A stretch of DNA of 64,000 bases, from contig NZ_CP108067.1 of the NCBI RefSeq assembly GCF_036178145.1, positions 6,151,501 to 6,215,500 of the forward strand, written 5' to 3'. The translations under genes were made by a program, and so were the position numbers. The DNA comes from Streptomyces sp. NBC_00273 (GTDB lineage: Bacteria > Actinomycetota > Actinomycetes > Streptomycetales > Streptomycetaceae). Below are positions 26,647 through 35,537 of this stretch, in pieces. The notes under the pieces are model-generated. The model ran no database searches. It was not told the origin of the DNA and saw only the letters and a list, made by a program, of their open reading frames with translations. Position 1 is the stretch's first letter. Every line of letters starts with the position of its first letter.

Positions 26647-27255
26647 ATGCGTCCCATCCGCATGCCCAAACGGGCCGGCGTCGCCGCGCTCGGCCTCGGC
26701 CTCGTCGCCGGAATCACCCTCGTCAGCGCCCCCGCCGCCAGCAGTCACGGCTACACCGACACCCCGATCAGCCGCCAGAAGCTCTGCGCCAACCGCACCG
26801 TCTCCAACTGCGGTGCGATCCAGTGGGAGCCGCAGAGCGTCGAGGGCTTCAAGGGGTTCCCGGCCGCCGGTCCCGCCGACGGCAAGATATGTTCCGGCGG
26901 ACTCTCCCAGTTCTCCGAGCTCGACGACCCGCGCGGCGGCGCCTGGCCCACCACCAAGGTGACCAGCGGGCAGAGCTACGCCTTCCGGTGGCAGTTCACC
27001 GCCAACCACTCCACCACCGACTTCAAGTACTACGTCACCAAGAACGGCTGGACCGGCACCAAGGCCCTCACCCGCGCCGACCTCGAACCCCAGCCCTTCC
27101 TCACGGTCGCCTACAACGGCGCCCGCCCGGCCATGACCACCGTCCACCAGGGCGCCATGCCGAGCGGCAAGACGGGCCGGCACCTGATCCTGGCCGTCTG
27201 GACCGTCAACGACACCCCGATGGCCTTCTACGCCTGCTCCGACGTTCAGTTCTGA
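26647..27255 (+). CDS. Chitin-active lytic polysaccharide monooxygenase (AA10)
   Basis: This 202-residue secreted copper enzyme oxidatively cleaves crystalline chitin (or cellulose in some family members). The signal peptide ends at AASS, leaving His34 (HGYTDTPISRQKLC) as the mature N-terminus. His34 and H121 (FTANH) form the copper-binding histidine brace, and the C-terminus FYACSDVQF is typical of the family. There is no extra binding module. The DasR-type operators upstream and the GH18 chitinase 9 kb away support a chitinolytic role. Confidence 0.92.
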   Translation: MRPIRMPKRAGVAALGLGLVAGITLVSAPAASSHGYTDTPISRQKLCANRTVSNCGAIQWEPQSVEGFKGFPAAGPADGKICSGGLSQFSELDDPRGGAWPTTKVTSGQSYAFRWQFTANHSTTDFKYYVTKNGWTGTKALTRADLEPQPFLTVAYNGARPAMTTVHQGAMPSGKTGRHLILAVWTVNDTPMAFYACSDVQF

Positions 27256-27281
27256 CGTAACGTCAGCTACCCTCCGGCGGC

Positions 27282-28951
27282 ATGCGGACGACGACTGCAC
27301 CCGAAACCGTCGCGGAGCTCATAGCGCGCCAATGGGGCGACCACCGGCCCGGGCTGAAGCACGAGGACGGTGTCCTCACCCACCACCGGACCGCCCAGGA
27401 GGCCGCCGCGCGCGCCGCGCTCCTCGTCGACCTCATGCCTCCGGGGGCCGAGCCGCACCTCGGGGTCCTGCTCGACAACACCCCCGAGTTCCCGTTCTGG
27501 CTCGGCGCGGCGGCCCTCGCCGGGGCCGCCGTCGCCGGGATCAACCCCACCCGGCGCGGCCCCGAGCTGGCCCGCGACATCCTGCACACCGACTGCCGGA
27601 TCCTGATCACCGAGCGCGCCCACCTGCCGCTGCTGCGCGGCCTCGACCTGCCGGGCGTGCGCGTCCTGGTCACCGGCACCGAAGAGTACGAGGCCCTCCT
27701 CGCCCCCTACGCCGCCGCCAAGCCCGGCGAAGCCGCGCTGCGGCCCCCCGGCCCCGATTCCCGCCTCCTCCTCTACTTCACCTCCGGCTCCACCGGCGCC
27801 CCCAAGGCCGCCATCTGCAGCCAGGGTCGGCTCGCGGCCGCCGGAGCCGCGCTGGCCCGCCAGTTCACCGTCACCCCGGACGACGTCCACTACGTCTGCA
27901 TGCCGCTCTTCCACGGCAACGCCGTCATCGCCGACTGGCTGCCGGCGCTCGTCGGCGGGGCCCCGGTGGCGCTGCGCCGCCGCTTCTCGGCCTCCGCGTT
28001 CCTGGACGACGTACGGGTTTACGGGGCCACGTACTTCACCTACGTCGGGAGGGCGATCCAGTACCTCCTGGCCACCGAACCCCGCCCCGACGACCGTGCC
28101 CACGCCCTGCGCCTCGGCTTCGGCACCGAGGCCGGGGCGGTGGACGCGGCCCGCTTCGCCGAACGGTTCGGGGTCCGCCTGGTGGAGGGCTACGGAGCCA
28201 CCGAGGGCGGCGCCTCCGTCCGCGGACCCCGGACACCCCGCCGGGCGCCCTGGGACGGGCGGGCGCGGGCGACGACCTGGCGGTGATCGACCCGGAGACG
28301 GGCGCCGAATGCCCGCCCGCGGTCCTCGACGCGGACGGCCGCCTGCTGAACGGCTCGGCGGCGATCGGCGAACTGGTCAACCGCGGCCGCAGCCTCTTCG
28401 AGGGCTACTGGCGCAACCCGGACGCGGAGGCCGACCGCACCCGCGACGGCTGGTACTGGACGGGCGACCTCTTCTTCCGCGACGGAGCGGGCTTCCTCTA
28501 CTTCGCGGGCCGCACCGACGACCGGCTCCGCGTCGACAGCGAGAACCTCGCCGCGGCGGTGATCGAGAACATCCTGGCCCGCTGGACGGACGCGGCGGCG
28601 GTCGCCGTCTACGCCGTCCCCGACGAGGTGGCGGGGGACCAGGTCATGGCGGCCCTCGCCCTCCGGGAGGGCGCGGCCTTCGACCCGTCCGCCTTCGAGA
28701 CCTTCCTCTCCGGCCAGCCGGACCTGGGCACGAAGATGGCCCCGCGCTACGTCCGCACCGTCGCGACCATGCCGACCACGGCGACGAACAAGATCCACCG
28801 CGTCTCCCTCCGCCACGAGGGCTTCCGCTGCGAAGACCCCGTCTGGCACCGATCCCCGGCCGGGGGCTACCGCCGCCTGGACGCGGCCGCCCTGACCGCG
28901 CTTGTGGCGGAGTACGAGTCGCACGGCCGGTCCGACCTGCTGGCCCACTGA
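27282..28951 (+). pseudogene. Acyl-CoA synthetase (AMP-binding), frameshifted
   Basis: The first 300 residues read as an AMP-forming acyl-CoA synthetase, including YFTSGSTGAPKAA (phosphate-binding motif) and VEGYGATEGG. After that the frame leaves the family. From about 28223 the next frame continues it perfectly: RTPDTPPGALG, GELVNRG, FEGYWRNP, GWYWTGDLFFRD, DDRLRVDSENLAA and the catalytic-lysine region TATNKIHR. One base appears to be missing near 28221-28226. The gene is either a recent pseudogene or carries a sequencing error. The full product would be about 556 residues. Confidence 0.8.
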
Positions 28952-29004
28952 CGCCGGCCCGCCCTTGTCGGGGTTCCGGCACCGTCCACGGGAGCCGCCT
29001 GGCG

Positions 29005-29196
29005 GTGCACACGTACGACGCCCAGATCACCGAAGGTGACCCGCAGCCGCTGCCGGACGAGGTGGCGCTCGACGGCGACCGACGTCTCTTCGAGCAGCTC
29101 AGCGCCCGGGACCCGAACGAGTGGGACGTGACGATGCGCCACCTCGTACGCCCCGGGGCACGCCTCCCGCCAACGGCTGCGACCGCCAGGGGTTGA
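29005..29196 (+). pseudogene. Remnant of a maleylpyruvate isomerase-like protein
   Basis: The stretch LAVHTYDAQITEGDPQPLPDEVALDG matches the conserved middle of mycothiol-dependent maleylpyruvate isomerase-family proteins, where it lies about two thirds into a roughly 250-residue protein. Nothing upstream supplies the DinB-like start, and the C-terminal part degenerates after about 25 residues. It looks like a decayed fragment next to the frameshifted acyl-CoA synthetase. It is a weak case because of its length. Confidence 0.4.
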
Positions 29197-29205
29197 GTAC
29201 GCCGG

Positions 29206-30150
29206 TCAGGCCAGTGCGGTCACGTGGTCAGGGTGGTGGGTGGCGACGTCGTGGGCGGCTTGGACGAAGGCGGCGACGGCTGCGGATCGCGAGCTCTCCG
29301 GCCAGGCGACCATGACCGCGCTGGGGCTGAGGCCGGTGACCGGCCGGTACGCGATGTCCGGGCGCTGGTGCCGCTCGGTGGTGGAACGTGACAGGAACGC
29401 CACCGCCTGCCCCAGCGCGACCACCTCCAGGAGTTGCTCGACGCTGGCCACGAGCGGCCCCTCAGGAGTGTCAGCCGGCGCCGAGCCCGTGTGGCCCTCG
29501 CCCGCTTCTGCGCCGTCGTACCCGTTGTAGTAGGCGGTGTTGGAGGGGGCTGCCCCCTTCCAGCGCGGGATCGGTTCGCCCTTGAGGTCGGTCAGCCGCA
29601 GTCGCCGGCGTTCGGCCAGGCGGTGCGCGGCGGGGAGGACGGCCAGTCGCGGCTCGACCACGAGCGTCTGGGAATCCAGCCCTTGACCGTCGAACGGGCT
29701 GCGCAGCAGCGCTACGTCGGCGCGGCCGTCCCGCAGCATGGCGATCGGCTCTCCGCTGCCGCCGACGACGACTTCAGGCGGCGGCAGATGCGAACCCGTT
29801 CCCCGGTAGGCGGCGAGGATCTCCCCCAGCAGCCCGGCATCGCCTCCCGGTTTGACCGCCACGACGAGCTGGGGTGTCGGCTGACCGGCCCGGCGTGCTC
29901 GCCGGGCCGCCGCGTGCACCGCGTCGACCGCGATCCGGGCCTGGTCGAGCAGCACCTGACCGGCGTTGGTCAGCCTCACCTGCCGGGTGGTGCGCTCCAG
30001 CAGGCGTACCCCGAGCCGGGACTCCATCTGAGCGATCGTCTTCGACAGCGGGGGCTGCGCCATCCCCAGGCGTTGCGCGGCCCGGCTGAAGTTCAGTTCC
30101 TCGGCGACCGCGATGAAGTACCTCAGCTCCCGCACCTCTAGCTCACTCAT
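29206..30150 (-). CDS. LysR family transcriptional regulator
   Basis: A 314-residue regulator with an N-terminal winged helix (FSRAAQRLGMAQPPLSKTIAQMESRLGVRLLERT) and a periplasmic-binding-like effector domain. The effector domain contains an unusual Gly/Glu/Ser insertion around residues 205-225 (NGYDGAEAGEGHTGSAPADT). It is divergent from an SDR gene with 71 bases between start codons, the classic arrangement in which a LysR protein controls its neighbour. An inverted repeat lies directly against its start codon. Confidence 0.88.
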   Translation of the reverse strand: MSELEVRELRYFIAVAEELNFSRAAQRLGMAQPPLSKTIAQMESRLGVRLLERTTRQVRLTNAGQVLLDQARIAVDAVHAAARRARRAGQPTPQLVVAVKPGGDAGLLGEILAAYRGTGSHLPPPEVVVGGSGEPIAMLRDGRADVALLRSPFDGQGLDSQTLVVEPRLAVLPAAHRLAERRRLRLTDLKGEPIPRWKGAAPSNTAYYNGYDGAEAGEGHTGSAPADTPEGPLVASVEQLLEVVALGQAVAFLSRSTTERHQRPDIAYRPVTGLSPSAVMVAWPESSRSAAVAAFVQAAHDVATHHPDHVTALA

Positions 30151-30167
30151 ATCTGTGGACTATAGAT
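30151..30167. promoter_or_regulatory. Putative LysR operator and promoter
   Basis: ATCT-N9-AGAT (30151-30167) is an interrupted inverted repeat of the size bound by LysR proteins. It overlaps TATAGAT on the plus strand and TATAGT on the minus strand, either of which could be a -10 box; the minus one would give an almost leaderless LysR mRNA. Confidence 0.5.
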
Positions 30168-30221
30168 CGAGAGCCTTCTGGTCTTTCCCTACCGCCCGTG
30201 GGTGAGGGGAGGCTGGGTGCC

Positions 30222-30956
30222 ATGACGACTTCGCAGAAGACTGCTCTGATCACCGGCGCGAACAAGGGCATCGGCAAGGAAACGGCGCGCAGGCTCGCAG
30301 CCCTCGGCATCACCGTGCTGATCGGCGCCCGCAACGCCGGGCGTGGCGAGGCGGCGGCCGAGGAGCTTCGCGCGGGCGGCGCCGACGTACGGTTCGTTCC
30401 GCTGGACGTCACCGACGAGGACTCGGTCCAGGCCGCCGCCAAGCACATCGACGCCACGTTCGGCCGCCTCGACATCCTCGTCAACAACGCCGCGATCGCC
30501 GCTGCACCGCAAAAGCCGAGTGAAGCCTCAGCCGCTACCTTCCGGCAGGTCTACGAGACCAACGTGTTCGGCGTCATCGCGGTGACCCACGCCATGCTTC
30601 CCCTGCTCCGCCGCTCCGCCGCCGCACGCATCGTCAACATGTCCAGCGAACTCGGCTCCCTGACCCACCTGGCCGACGCGGGCAGCCCGTGGTCCGCCTA
30701 CTACTCGATCCTCCTCCCTTACTGCACCTCGAAGAGCGCGCTGAACGCGATCACCGTGCTCTACGCCAATGAACTGCGCGCCGAGGGGATCCTGGTCAAC
30801 GCGGTGAGCCCCGGCTACTGCGCGACCGACCTCAACCGCCACACCGGGATGCGCACGGTGGAGGAGGGCGCGGCCGTGGCGGTTGACCTGGCGACCGTGG
30901 GCGAGGACGGCCCGACGGGCGCCTTTCTGGCCGAGGACGGGCCGATTCCCTGGTGA
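30222..30956 (+). CDS. Short-chain dehydrogenase/reductase (SDR)
   Basis: This 244-residue classical SDR has the cofactor motif TGANKGIG (about 11-18), DVTDEDS, NNAAIA, the catalytic Ser in NMSSELGSL and Y-x-x-x-K as YCTSKSALN. The N-terminal RNAGRG pattern after strand 2 suggests NADPH preference. The substrate is unknown; related proteins reduce carbonyls. ATG 30222 is chosen because the upstream 8 residues are not conserved. It is probably controlled by the divergent LysR protein. Confidence 0.88.
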   Translation: MTTSQKTALITGANKGIGKETARRLAALGITVLIGARNAGRGEAAAEELRAGGADVRFVPLDVTDEDSVQAAAKHIDATFGRLDILVNNAAIAAAPQKPSEASAATFRQVYETNVFGVIAVTHAMLPLLRRSAAARIVNMSSELGSLTHLADAGSPWSAYYSILLPYCTSKSALNAITVLYANELRAEGILVNAVSPGYCATDLNRHTGMRTVEEGAAVAVDLATVGEDGPTGAFLAEDGPIPW

Positions 30957-30978
30957 GACCATGCCGCGCCGCGAAGTC

Positions 30979-31006
30979 CAGCCCCGCCGGCGTTTGAGGC
31001 GCGGGG
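30979..31006 (-). repeat. REP-like dispersed repeat, inverted copy
   Basis: AGCCCCGCCGGCG followed by TTTGAGGCGCGGGG is the reverse complement of the element at 51178-51201 and 15800-15830. It is intergenic, between the SDR gene and the sensor kinase. Confidence 0.6.
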
Positions 31007-31098
31007 CCGGGCGGGGCCCGGGGGTGGGGCTGGGCATACCCGGCGGACGCCCACTGGGTCCATGGTCCGGGCGGGCGGTACGCGGCTAGCGTGCCCGC

Positions 31099-32385
31099 AT
31101 GGACGATCACCCCCGCACCCCCTGGCAGGCCCTGGCCCGCGGCCGGTACCTGCGTTCCGCCTGGCCCTGGCGGGCCGCCGGGTACCTCGGCGGGAGCGTC
31201 CTCACCGGGATCCCCGTGCTCCTCGTCCTCGTGCTCCTCGCCGGGGTCGGCGCCACGCTCAGCCTCGTCCTCGTCGGCCTGCCGCTGCTCGCCCTGCTCG
31301 GGCTCGTCGGCGTACCGGCCGGCGCCGTCGAGCGCCGCCGGCTGCGCCTCGTCGACCGCGGCCCCGCCGGCACCCCCCACCGCACACCGGCCGAACCCGG
31401 CCTCCTGGCCTGGGCCCGGCTGCGCTACCGCGAGCAGGCCACCTGGCGCGAGCTCGCCTACGCCGTCCTGCACGGCCTCCTGCTCTGGTGGGTCGACCTC
31501 GCCGTCGTCGCGGCCCTGCTCGGTCTGCCGCTGCTCCTGCTCACCACCCCGCTCCAGCTCGTCCTCGCCGCCGACGGCGAGGTCAAGGTGGTCAAGCTCT
31601 GGCTGGTCACCTCCTACCCGCCCGCCTTCGCGGTCGCCGCCGCCGGGGCCGTGCTGCTCCCCGCCCTCCTCTATCCGCTCGGTGCCCTCGCCGGGGCCCG
31701 CGCCGCCCTCACCCGCGCCCTGCTCGCTCCCCGCGGGCGCGAGCTCCAGGGCCTGCTCGCCGAGGTCACCCGCTCCCGGGCCCGGCTCGTCGACGCCTTC
31801 GAGGCCGAGCGCCGCCGGATCGAGCGCGACCTCCACGACGGCGCCCAGCAGCGGCTCGTCGCCCTCACCATGACCCTCGGCCTCGCCCGCCTCGACGCAC
31901 CCCCGGGCCCGCTCGCCGACCGGCTCGCGACGGCCCACGACGAGGCCGGCAAGGTCCTCGCGGAACTGCGCGAGCTGATCCACGGCATCCACCCGCAGGT
32001 GCTCACCGACTACGGCCTCACCGGCGCCCTCGCCGACGTCGCCGAGCGGTCCGCCGTCCCCGTGGACGCCGATCTGAGCACCGGCCTGCCGCGCCTGCCG
32101 GAGTCCGTCGAGGCCGCCGCCTACTTCGGGGTCTGCGAGGCCCTCGCCAACATCGGCAAGCACAGCGGCGCCGCCCGCGCCGCCGTCACCGCCCGGCACA
32201 CCGGTGCCGCGCTGCTCATAGACGTCACCGACGACGGCCGCGGCGGCGCGGACCCGGCCGCCGGGTCCGGGCTGACCGGACTGGCCGACCGGATCGCGGT
32301 CCTCGATGGGACACTGACGATCACCAGCCCGCCCGGCGGCCCGACCGTTCTGAGCCTGGAGATCCCTTGTCCGGTGAGTCCTTGA
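31099..32385 (+). CDS. Sensor histidine kinase (NarL-type partner, HisKA_3)
   Basis: This 428-residue membrane kinase has four to six predicted helices in the first 205 residues with little extracellular sequence, suggesting it senses something in the membrane. The dimerisation/phosphoacceptor helix has ERDLHDGAQQRL (H246) and a HATPase domain follows (CEALANIGKHSGA, DDGRGG, GSGLTGLADRI). The stop codon overlaps the start of the response regulator by 4 bases. The stimulus is unknown; intramembrane-sensing kinases of this type often respond to envelope stress. Confidence 0.88.
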   Translation: MDDHPRTPWQALARGRYLRSAWPWRAAGYLGGSVLTGIPVLLVLVLLAGVGATLSLVLVGLPLLALLGLVGVPAGAVERRRLRLVDRGPAGTPHRTPAEPGLLAWARLRYREQATWRELAYAVLHGLLLWWVDLAVVAALLGLPLLLLTTPLQLVLAADGEVKVVKLWLVTSYPPAFAVAAAGAVLLPALLYPLGALAGARAALTRALLAPRGRELQGLLAEVTRSRARLVDAFEAERRRIERDLHDGAQQRLVALTMTLGLARLDAPPGPLADRLATAHDEAGKVLAELRELIHGIHPQVLTDYGLTGALADVAERSAVPVDADLSTGLPRLPESVEAAAYFGVCEALANIGKHSGAARAAVTARHTGAALLIDVTDDGRGGADPAAGSGLTGLADRIAVLDGTLTITSPPGGPTVLSLEIPCPVSP

Positions 32386-33023
32386 AGATCGTCCTCGCCG
32401 AGGACGGGGTCCTGCTGCGCGAAGGGCTCGTCGGCCTGCTGACGCGTTTCGGACACCGGGTGGTGGCCGCCGTCGGGGACGCGGACGAGCTCCGTCGCGC
32501 CGTGGCCGTCCACGACCCGGACATCGTCGTGACCGACGTACGGATGCCCCCGGGCCTGGCCGACGACGGACTGCGCGCCGCCGTGGAGCTCCGGGCCGCG
32601 CGCCCGGACCTGCCGGTGCTGGTGCTCAGCCAGTACGTGCAGCGCTCGTACGCCGCCGACCTGCTGGATTCCGGGGACGGCGGCGGCGTCGGCTACCTGC
32701 TGAAGGACCGGGTCGGGCAGGTGGAGCAGTTCCTCGACGCGGTGGTCACGGTGGCCGCCGGCGGCACGGTGGTGGACCCGGAGGTCGTACGCCAGCTCCT
32801 GCGCCGGCGGCGCGACCCGCTGGCGGCGCTGACCCCGCGGGAACGGGAGGTACTGGGCCTGGTGGCGGAGGGGAAGTCGAACGGGGCCGTGGCCCGGGAG
32901 CTGGTGGTGTCCGAGGCGGCCGTCGGCAAGCACATCGGGAACATCCTGGGAAAGCTCGACCTGCCGCCCGCCGAGGACACCCACCGCCGTGTCCTGGCGG
33001 TCCTCGCCTACCTCCGCGGCTAA
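32382..33023 (+). CDS. NarL/LuxR family response regulator
   Basis: This 213-residue regulator has a receiver domain (phosphoacceptor D52 in VTDVRM, K in YLLKDR) followed by a LuxR-type helix-turn-helix (LTPREREVLGLVAEGKSNGAVARELVVSEAAVGKHIGNIL). It is translationally coupled to the kinase: TTG 32382 overlaps the kinase stop as TTGA. TTG 32367 is an alternative start. Its targets are not visible. Confidence 0.88.
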   Translation: MKIVLAEDGVLLREGLVGLLTRFGHRVVAAVGDADELRRAVAVHDPDIVVTDVRMPPGLADDGLRAAVELRAARPDLPVLVLSQYVQRSYAADLLDSGDGGGVGYLLKDRVGQVEQFLDAVVTVAAGGTVVDPEVVRQLLRRRRDPLAALTPREREVLGLVAEGKSNGAVARELVVSEAAVGKHIGNILGKLDLPPAEDTHRRVLAVLAYLRG

Positions 33024-33028
33024 TGGTT

Positions 33029-33056
33029 TTGAGCACCCCTGAGGACCAGGTAGTAT
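33029..33056 (+). promoter_or_regulatory. Promoter of tRNA-Lys copy 2
   Basis: TTGAGC (33029-33034), 16 bases, TAGTAT (33051-33056). The region from GCACCCCTG to CTGTCAGCA resembles the upstream region of tRNA copy 1, so promoter and tRNA were duplicated together. Confidence 0.7.
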
Positions 33057-33071
33057 TTTCTCTGTCAGCAG

Positions 33072-33145
33072 GCGCCGCTAGCTCAGTTGGTTAGAGCAGC
33101 TGACTCTTAATCAGCGGGTCCGGGGTTCGAGTCCCTGGCGGCGCA
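33072..33145 (+). tRNA. tRNA-Lys (CTT), copy 2
   Basis: This 74-base sequence is identical to the copies at 22823-22896 and 43090-43163, but on the plus strand. The anticodon loop is CTCTTAA. A long hairpin terminator follows after 6 bases. Confidence 0.97.
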
Positions 33146-33151
33146 CCTGTC

Positions 33152-33190
33152 CTTCGGGCGGTTTCCGGTCTCACCGGGAACCGCCCGAAG
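33152..33190. terminator. Terminator of tRNA-Lys copy 2
   Basis: A 17-pair stem with one wobble (CTTCGGGCGGTTTCCGG at 33152-33168 with 33174-33190) and a 5-base loop, followed by TGTTTT. It also lies at the end of the convergent IclR gene. Confidence 0.85.
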
Positions 33191-33246
33191 TGTTTTCCGA
33201 GCCCGTCGGGCCTAGTGCCGCCCCGCCGTCGTCCCGGTTGCCGGCG

Positions 33247-34005
33247 CTAGAGCGTGAGCGACAGCAGCAACGGTGCGGCCTTCCGGTTCAAGGTGTCCGC
33301 CGCGGCCCGCAGCCGGTGCGCGTGCTCGACCGGCATCGACAGGGCCAGGCAGCCCACCGAGGCCCCGGCCGTGATCGGGACCGCCGCGCAGACCGTGCCC
33401 ACGGCGTATTCCTGCAGGTCCAGCATGGGCACGGTGGCGGGCTGGGCATCCAGCTTGGAGAACAGGATCCGCTCGTTCACGATCGTCTTCGACGTGAGCC
33501 GCGCGATCTTGTGCCGGGACAGGTGGTCGCGCCGCCCGTTCAGGTCGAGCTGCGTCAGCAGACACTTGCCGACCGCGCTGGCGTGCGCGGCGGAGCGGAA
33601 GTCGACCCACTCGTGCACCTTCGGGGTGCGGGGACTGTCCGCGAACTGCGTGATCCTGACCTCGCCGTCCACGTACCGGCTGATGTAGACGGCGGCGCCG
33701 ACCGAGTCGCGCAGCCGGTCCAGGGTCTCCTGGAGCTTGTCGGTGAGCGCCTGCTGCCGGTCGATGCCGGAGCCGAGCAGGACGAGGGAATCCCCTATGG
33801 CGTAAGCACCGTCGGACACCTGCAGGACGTATCCCTCCCGGCGCAGCATGAGCAGCATCGGAGCGAGATGGGCTGCGGGCAGGCCGGTCTCACGCGCGAT
33901 CTGCACGTCCGTCACACCGCCGGTGTGACGTGCGATCGTTTCGAGTACGCGTAGTGCGTACTGCACCGAGTGGAACGGCGCGGTCGGCTCGGGCTTCAGC
34001 GCCAC
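33247..34005 (-). CDS. IclR family transcriptional regulator
   Basis: This 252-residue protein has an N-terminal winged helix (ALRVLETIARHTGGVTDVQIARETGLPAAHLAPMLLML) and an IclR effector domain (HASAVGKCLL, ATVPMLDLQEYAVGTVCAAVPI). The opening HSVQYALRVLE and overall length resemble SsgR, the activator of the sporulation gene ssgA. No ssgA-like gene lies next to it here, only tRNA-Lys, so I leave the symbol blank. It is divergent from the LLM oxidoreductase. Confidence 0.82.
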   Translation of the reverse strand: MALKPEPTAPFHSVQYALRVLETIARHTGGVTDVQIARETGLPAAHLAPMLLMLRREGYVLQVSDGAYAIGDSLVLLGSGIDRQQALTDKLQETLDRLRDSVGAAVYISRYVDGEVRITQFADSPRTPKVHEWVDFRSAAHASAVGKCLLTQLDLNGRRDHLSRHKIARLTSKTIVNERILFSKLDAQPATVPMLDLQEYAVGTVCAAVPITAGASVGCLALSMPVEHAHRLRAAADTLNRKAAPLLLSLTL

Positions 34006-34126
34006 GGTTTCCCCCTAGCAGGTTGTTACCGCTTGCCCTACCACGATAGCCATCAAGAGGCCCATGTGGAGCGCCGGTTGGGGAGATTGCTGGCTCAATT
34101 ATGTCTGTCTGCCTGGACCTACTCCA

Positions 34127-34140
34127 CTGGCATATGCCAG
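34127..34140. promoter_or_regulatory. Perfect 14-bp palindrome between IclR and LLM genes
   Basis: CTGGCATATGCCAG is a perfect palindrome in the 250-base divergent intergenic region (34006-34255), about 120 bases from either start codon. It is a natural candidate operator for the IclR protein. No other clear signal was seen in this interval. Confidence 0.45.
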
Positions 34141-34255
34141 CGGCATGATCATCCCTCGCTCCCTCCGGGAATGCCCGGCGACCGCCCACGGTTCGAGTTC
34201 TTCGTACGGTGTCGCACTGATGCCGCACGTACGGTAGAGCGAAACGGGAGCGACC

Positions 34256-35395
34256 ATGAGTGACGCAGGGGACGACGCACGGGCCCACGTGAGGACGGGT
34301 GCGGCGGAGAACCGGAACGCGAGCGGGATCCGCGGCACCGCCCACGGCCGGGCGACCGTACCGCTCTCCGTCCTGGACCTCGTCACCGTCGGCGCCGGCA
34401 GCACCGCCCACGCCTCCCTCCGCACGAGCGTCGAGATCGCCCGCCTCGCCGAATCCCGCGGCTACCACCGCCACTGGGTCGCCGAGCACCACTCCATGCC
34501 CGGCGTCGCCAGCTCCTCGCCCGCCGTGATCCTGGCCCACCTCGCCGCGCACACCTCCCGCATCCGGCTCGGTTCCGGCGGGGTCATGCTGCCCAACCAC
34601 GCCCCGCTCGCCGTCGCCGAGCAGTTCGGCACCCTGGAGGCGCTCGCCCCGGGCCGGATCGACCTCGGGCTCGGCCGCGCCCCGGGCACCGACGGCCGCA
34701 CCGCCCTCGCGCTGCGCGGACCGGGTCGCCTCGACGAGGCCGCCGACGAGTTCCCCCGGCAGCTCGCGGAGCTCACCCGCTTCCTCGACGACGACTTCCC
34801 CGACGGGCACCCGTACGCCCGCGTGCACGCCGTACCGGGCCCGGTCCAGGGCCCCGCCGGCCGGCCGTCGCTGTGGCTGCTCGGCTCCTCCGGCTTCAGT
34901 GCCCGCCTCGCCGGCGAGCTCGGCCTGCCCTTCGCCTACGCCCACCACTTCTCGGCGGCCGGCACCCTGCCCGCGCTCGACCTCTACCGCCAGAGCTTCC
35001 GCCCCTCGGCCGTCCTCGACGCCCCCTACTCCGTCATCGGCGTCTCCGCGCTCGCCGCCGACACCGACGGGGCGGCCCGCGCCCAGGTGCTCACGGGCGC
35101 GCTGTCGATGCTGCGCCTGCGCACCGGACGGCCCGGCCTGATCCCGACGCCCGAAGAGGCGGCGGCGTACGCGTTCTCCCCGCTGGAGCGGGAGTTCGTC
35201 GACAGCTGGCTCGCGAACGTCGTTCACGGCACCCCCGACGAGGTCCGCACCGGCCTCGACGACCTGGCGAAGCGCACGGGCGCGGACGAGCTGATGCTGA
35301 CCTCCAACGCCCACAGCGGGGCGGCCCGGTTGCGCTCGTACGAGCTCATCGCAGATGCGTACGGCTTGCCGGTGGAGGCGCCCGCCGCCGATTGA
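34256..35395 (+). CDS. LLM class flavin-dependent oxidoreductase
   Basis: This 379-residue bacterial-luciferase-like monooxygenase has the TIM-barrel core with LAESRGYHRHWVAEHHSMPGVASSSP, IRLGSGGVMLPNHAPLAVAEQF and FGTLEALAPGRIDLGLGRAPGTDG, the FMN/FMNH2-binding landmarks. These enzymes use reduced flavin or F420; the cofactor and substrate here are not determined. The first 35 residues are a nonconserved leader. GGGAGCG precedes ATG 34256. It ends at a small hairpin. Confidence 0.85.
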   Translation: MSDAGDDARAHVRTGAAENRNASGIRGTAHGRATVPLSVLDLVTVGAGSTAHASLRTSVEIARLAESRGYHRHWVAEHHSMPGVASSSPAVILAHLAAHTSRIRLGSGGVMLPNHAPLAVAEQFGTLEALAPGRIDLGLGRAPGTDGRTALALRGPGRLDEAADEFPRQLAELTRFLDDDFPDGHPYARVHAVPGPVQGPAGRPSLWLLGSSGFSARLAGELGLPFAYAHHFSAAGTLPALDLYRQSFRPSAVLDAPYSVIGVSALAADTDGAARAQVLTGALSMLRLRTGRPGLIPTPEEAAAYAFSPLEREFVDSWLANVVHGTPDEVRTGLDDLAKRTGADELMLTSNAHSGAARLRSYELIADAYGLPVEAPAAD

Positions 35396-35412
35396 CGCCG
35401 TGCGAACGGCGT
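35395..35412 (+). terminator. Short hairpin after the LLM gene
   Basis: ACGCCGT/ACGGCGT (35395-35401 and 35406-35412) with a GCGA tetraloop, followed by TTGGCTGGTTTGTT. It overlaps the stop codon by one base. Confidence 0.5.
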
Positions 35413-35537
35413 TTGGCTGGTTTGTTGCCGAAACCTTGCGCAGAGCTACCTGAAGGCAGCCTTAAACCGCTCGTCACCCGGGGTGGCGGGCGGTTCCTGA
35501 TGTGCGCTCAGGTCTCTGACTTGGGGAAATAGCGCGT

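Noticed and set aside
33072..33145. tRNA-Lys as an integration site for an actinomycete mobile element
   Set aside because: No integrase, excisionase or duplicated 3' tRNA end (att) was found near any of the three copies.
33247..34005. Firm naming of the IclR gene as ssgR
   Set aside because: The resemblance is to the N-terminal region only, from memory, and the expected ssgA neighbour is missing.
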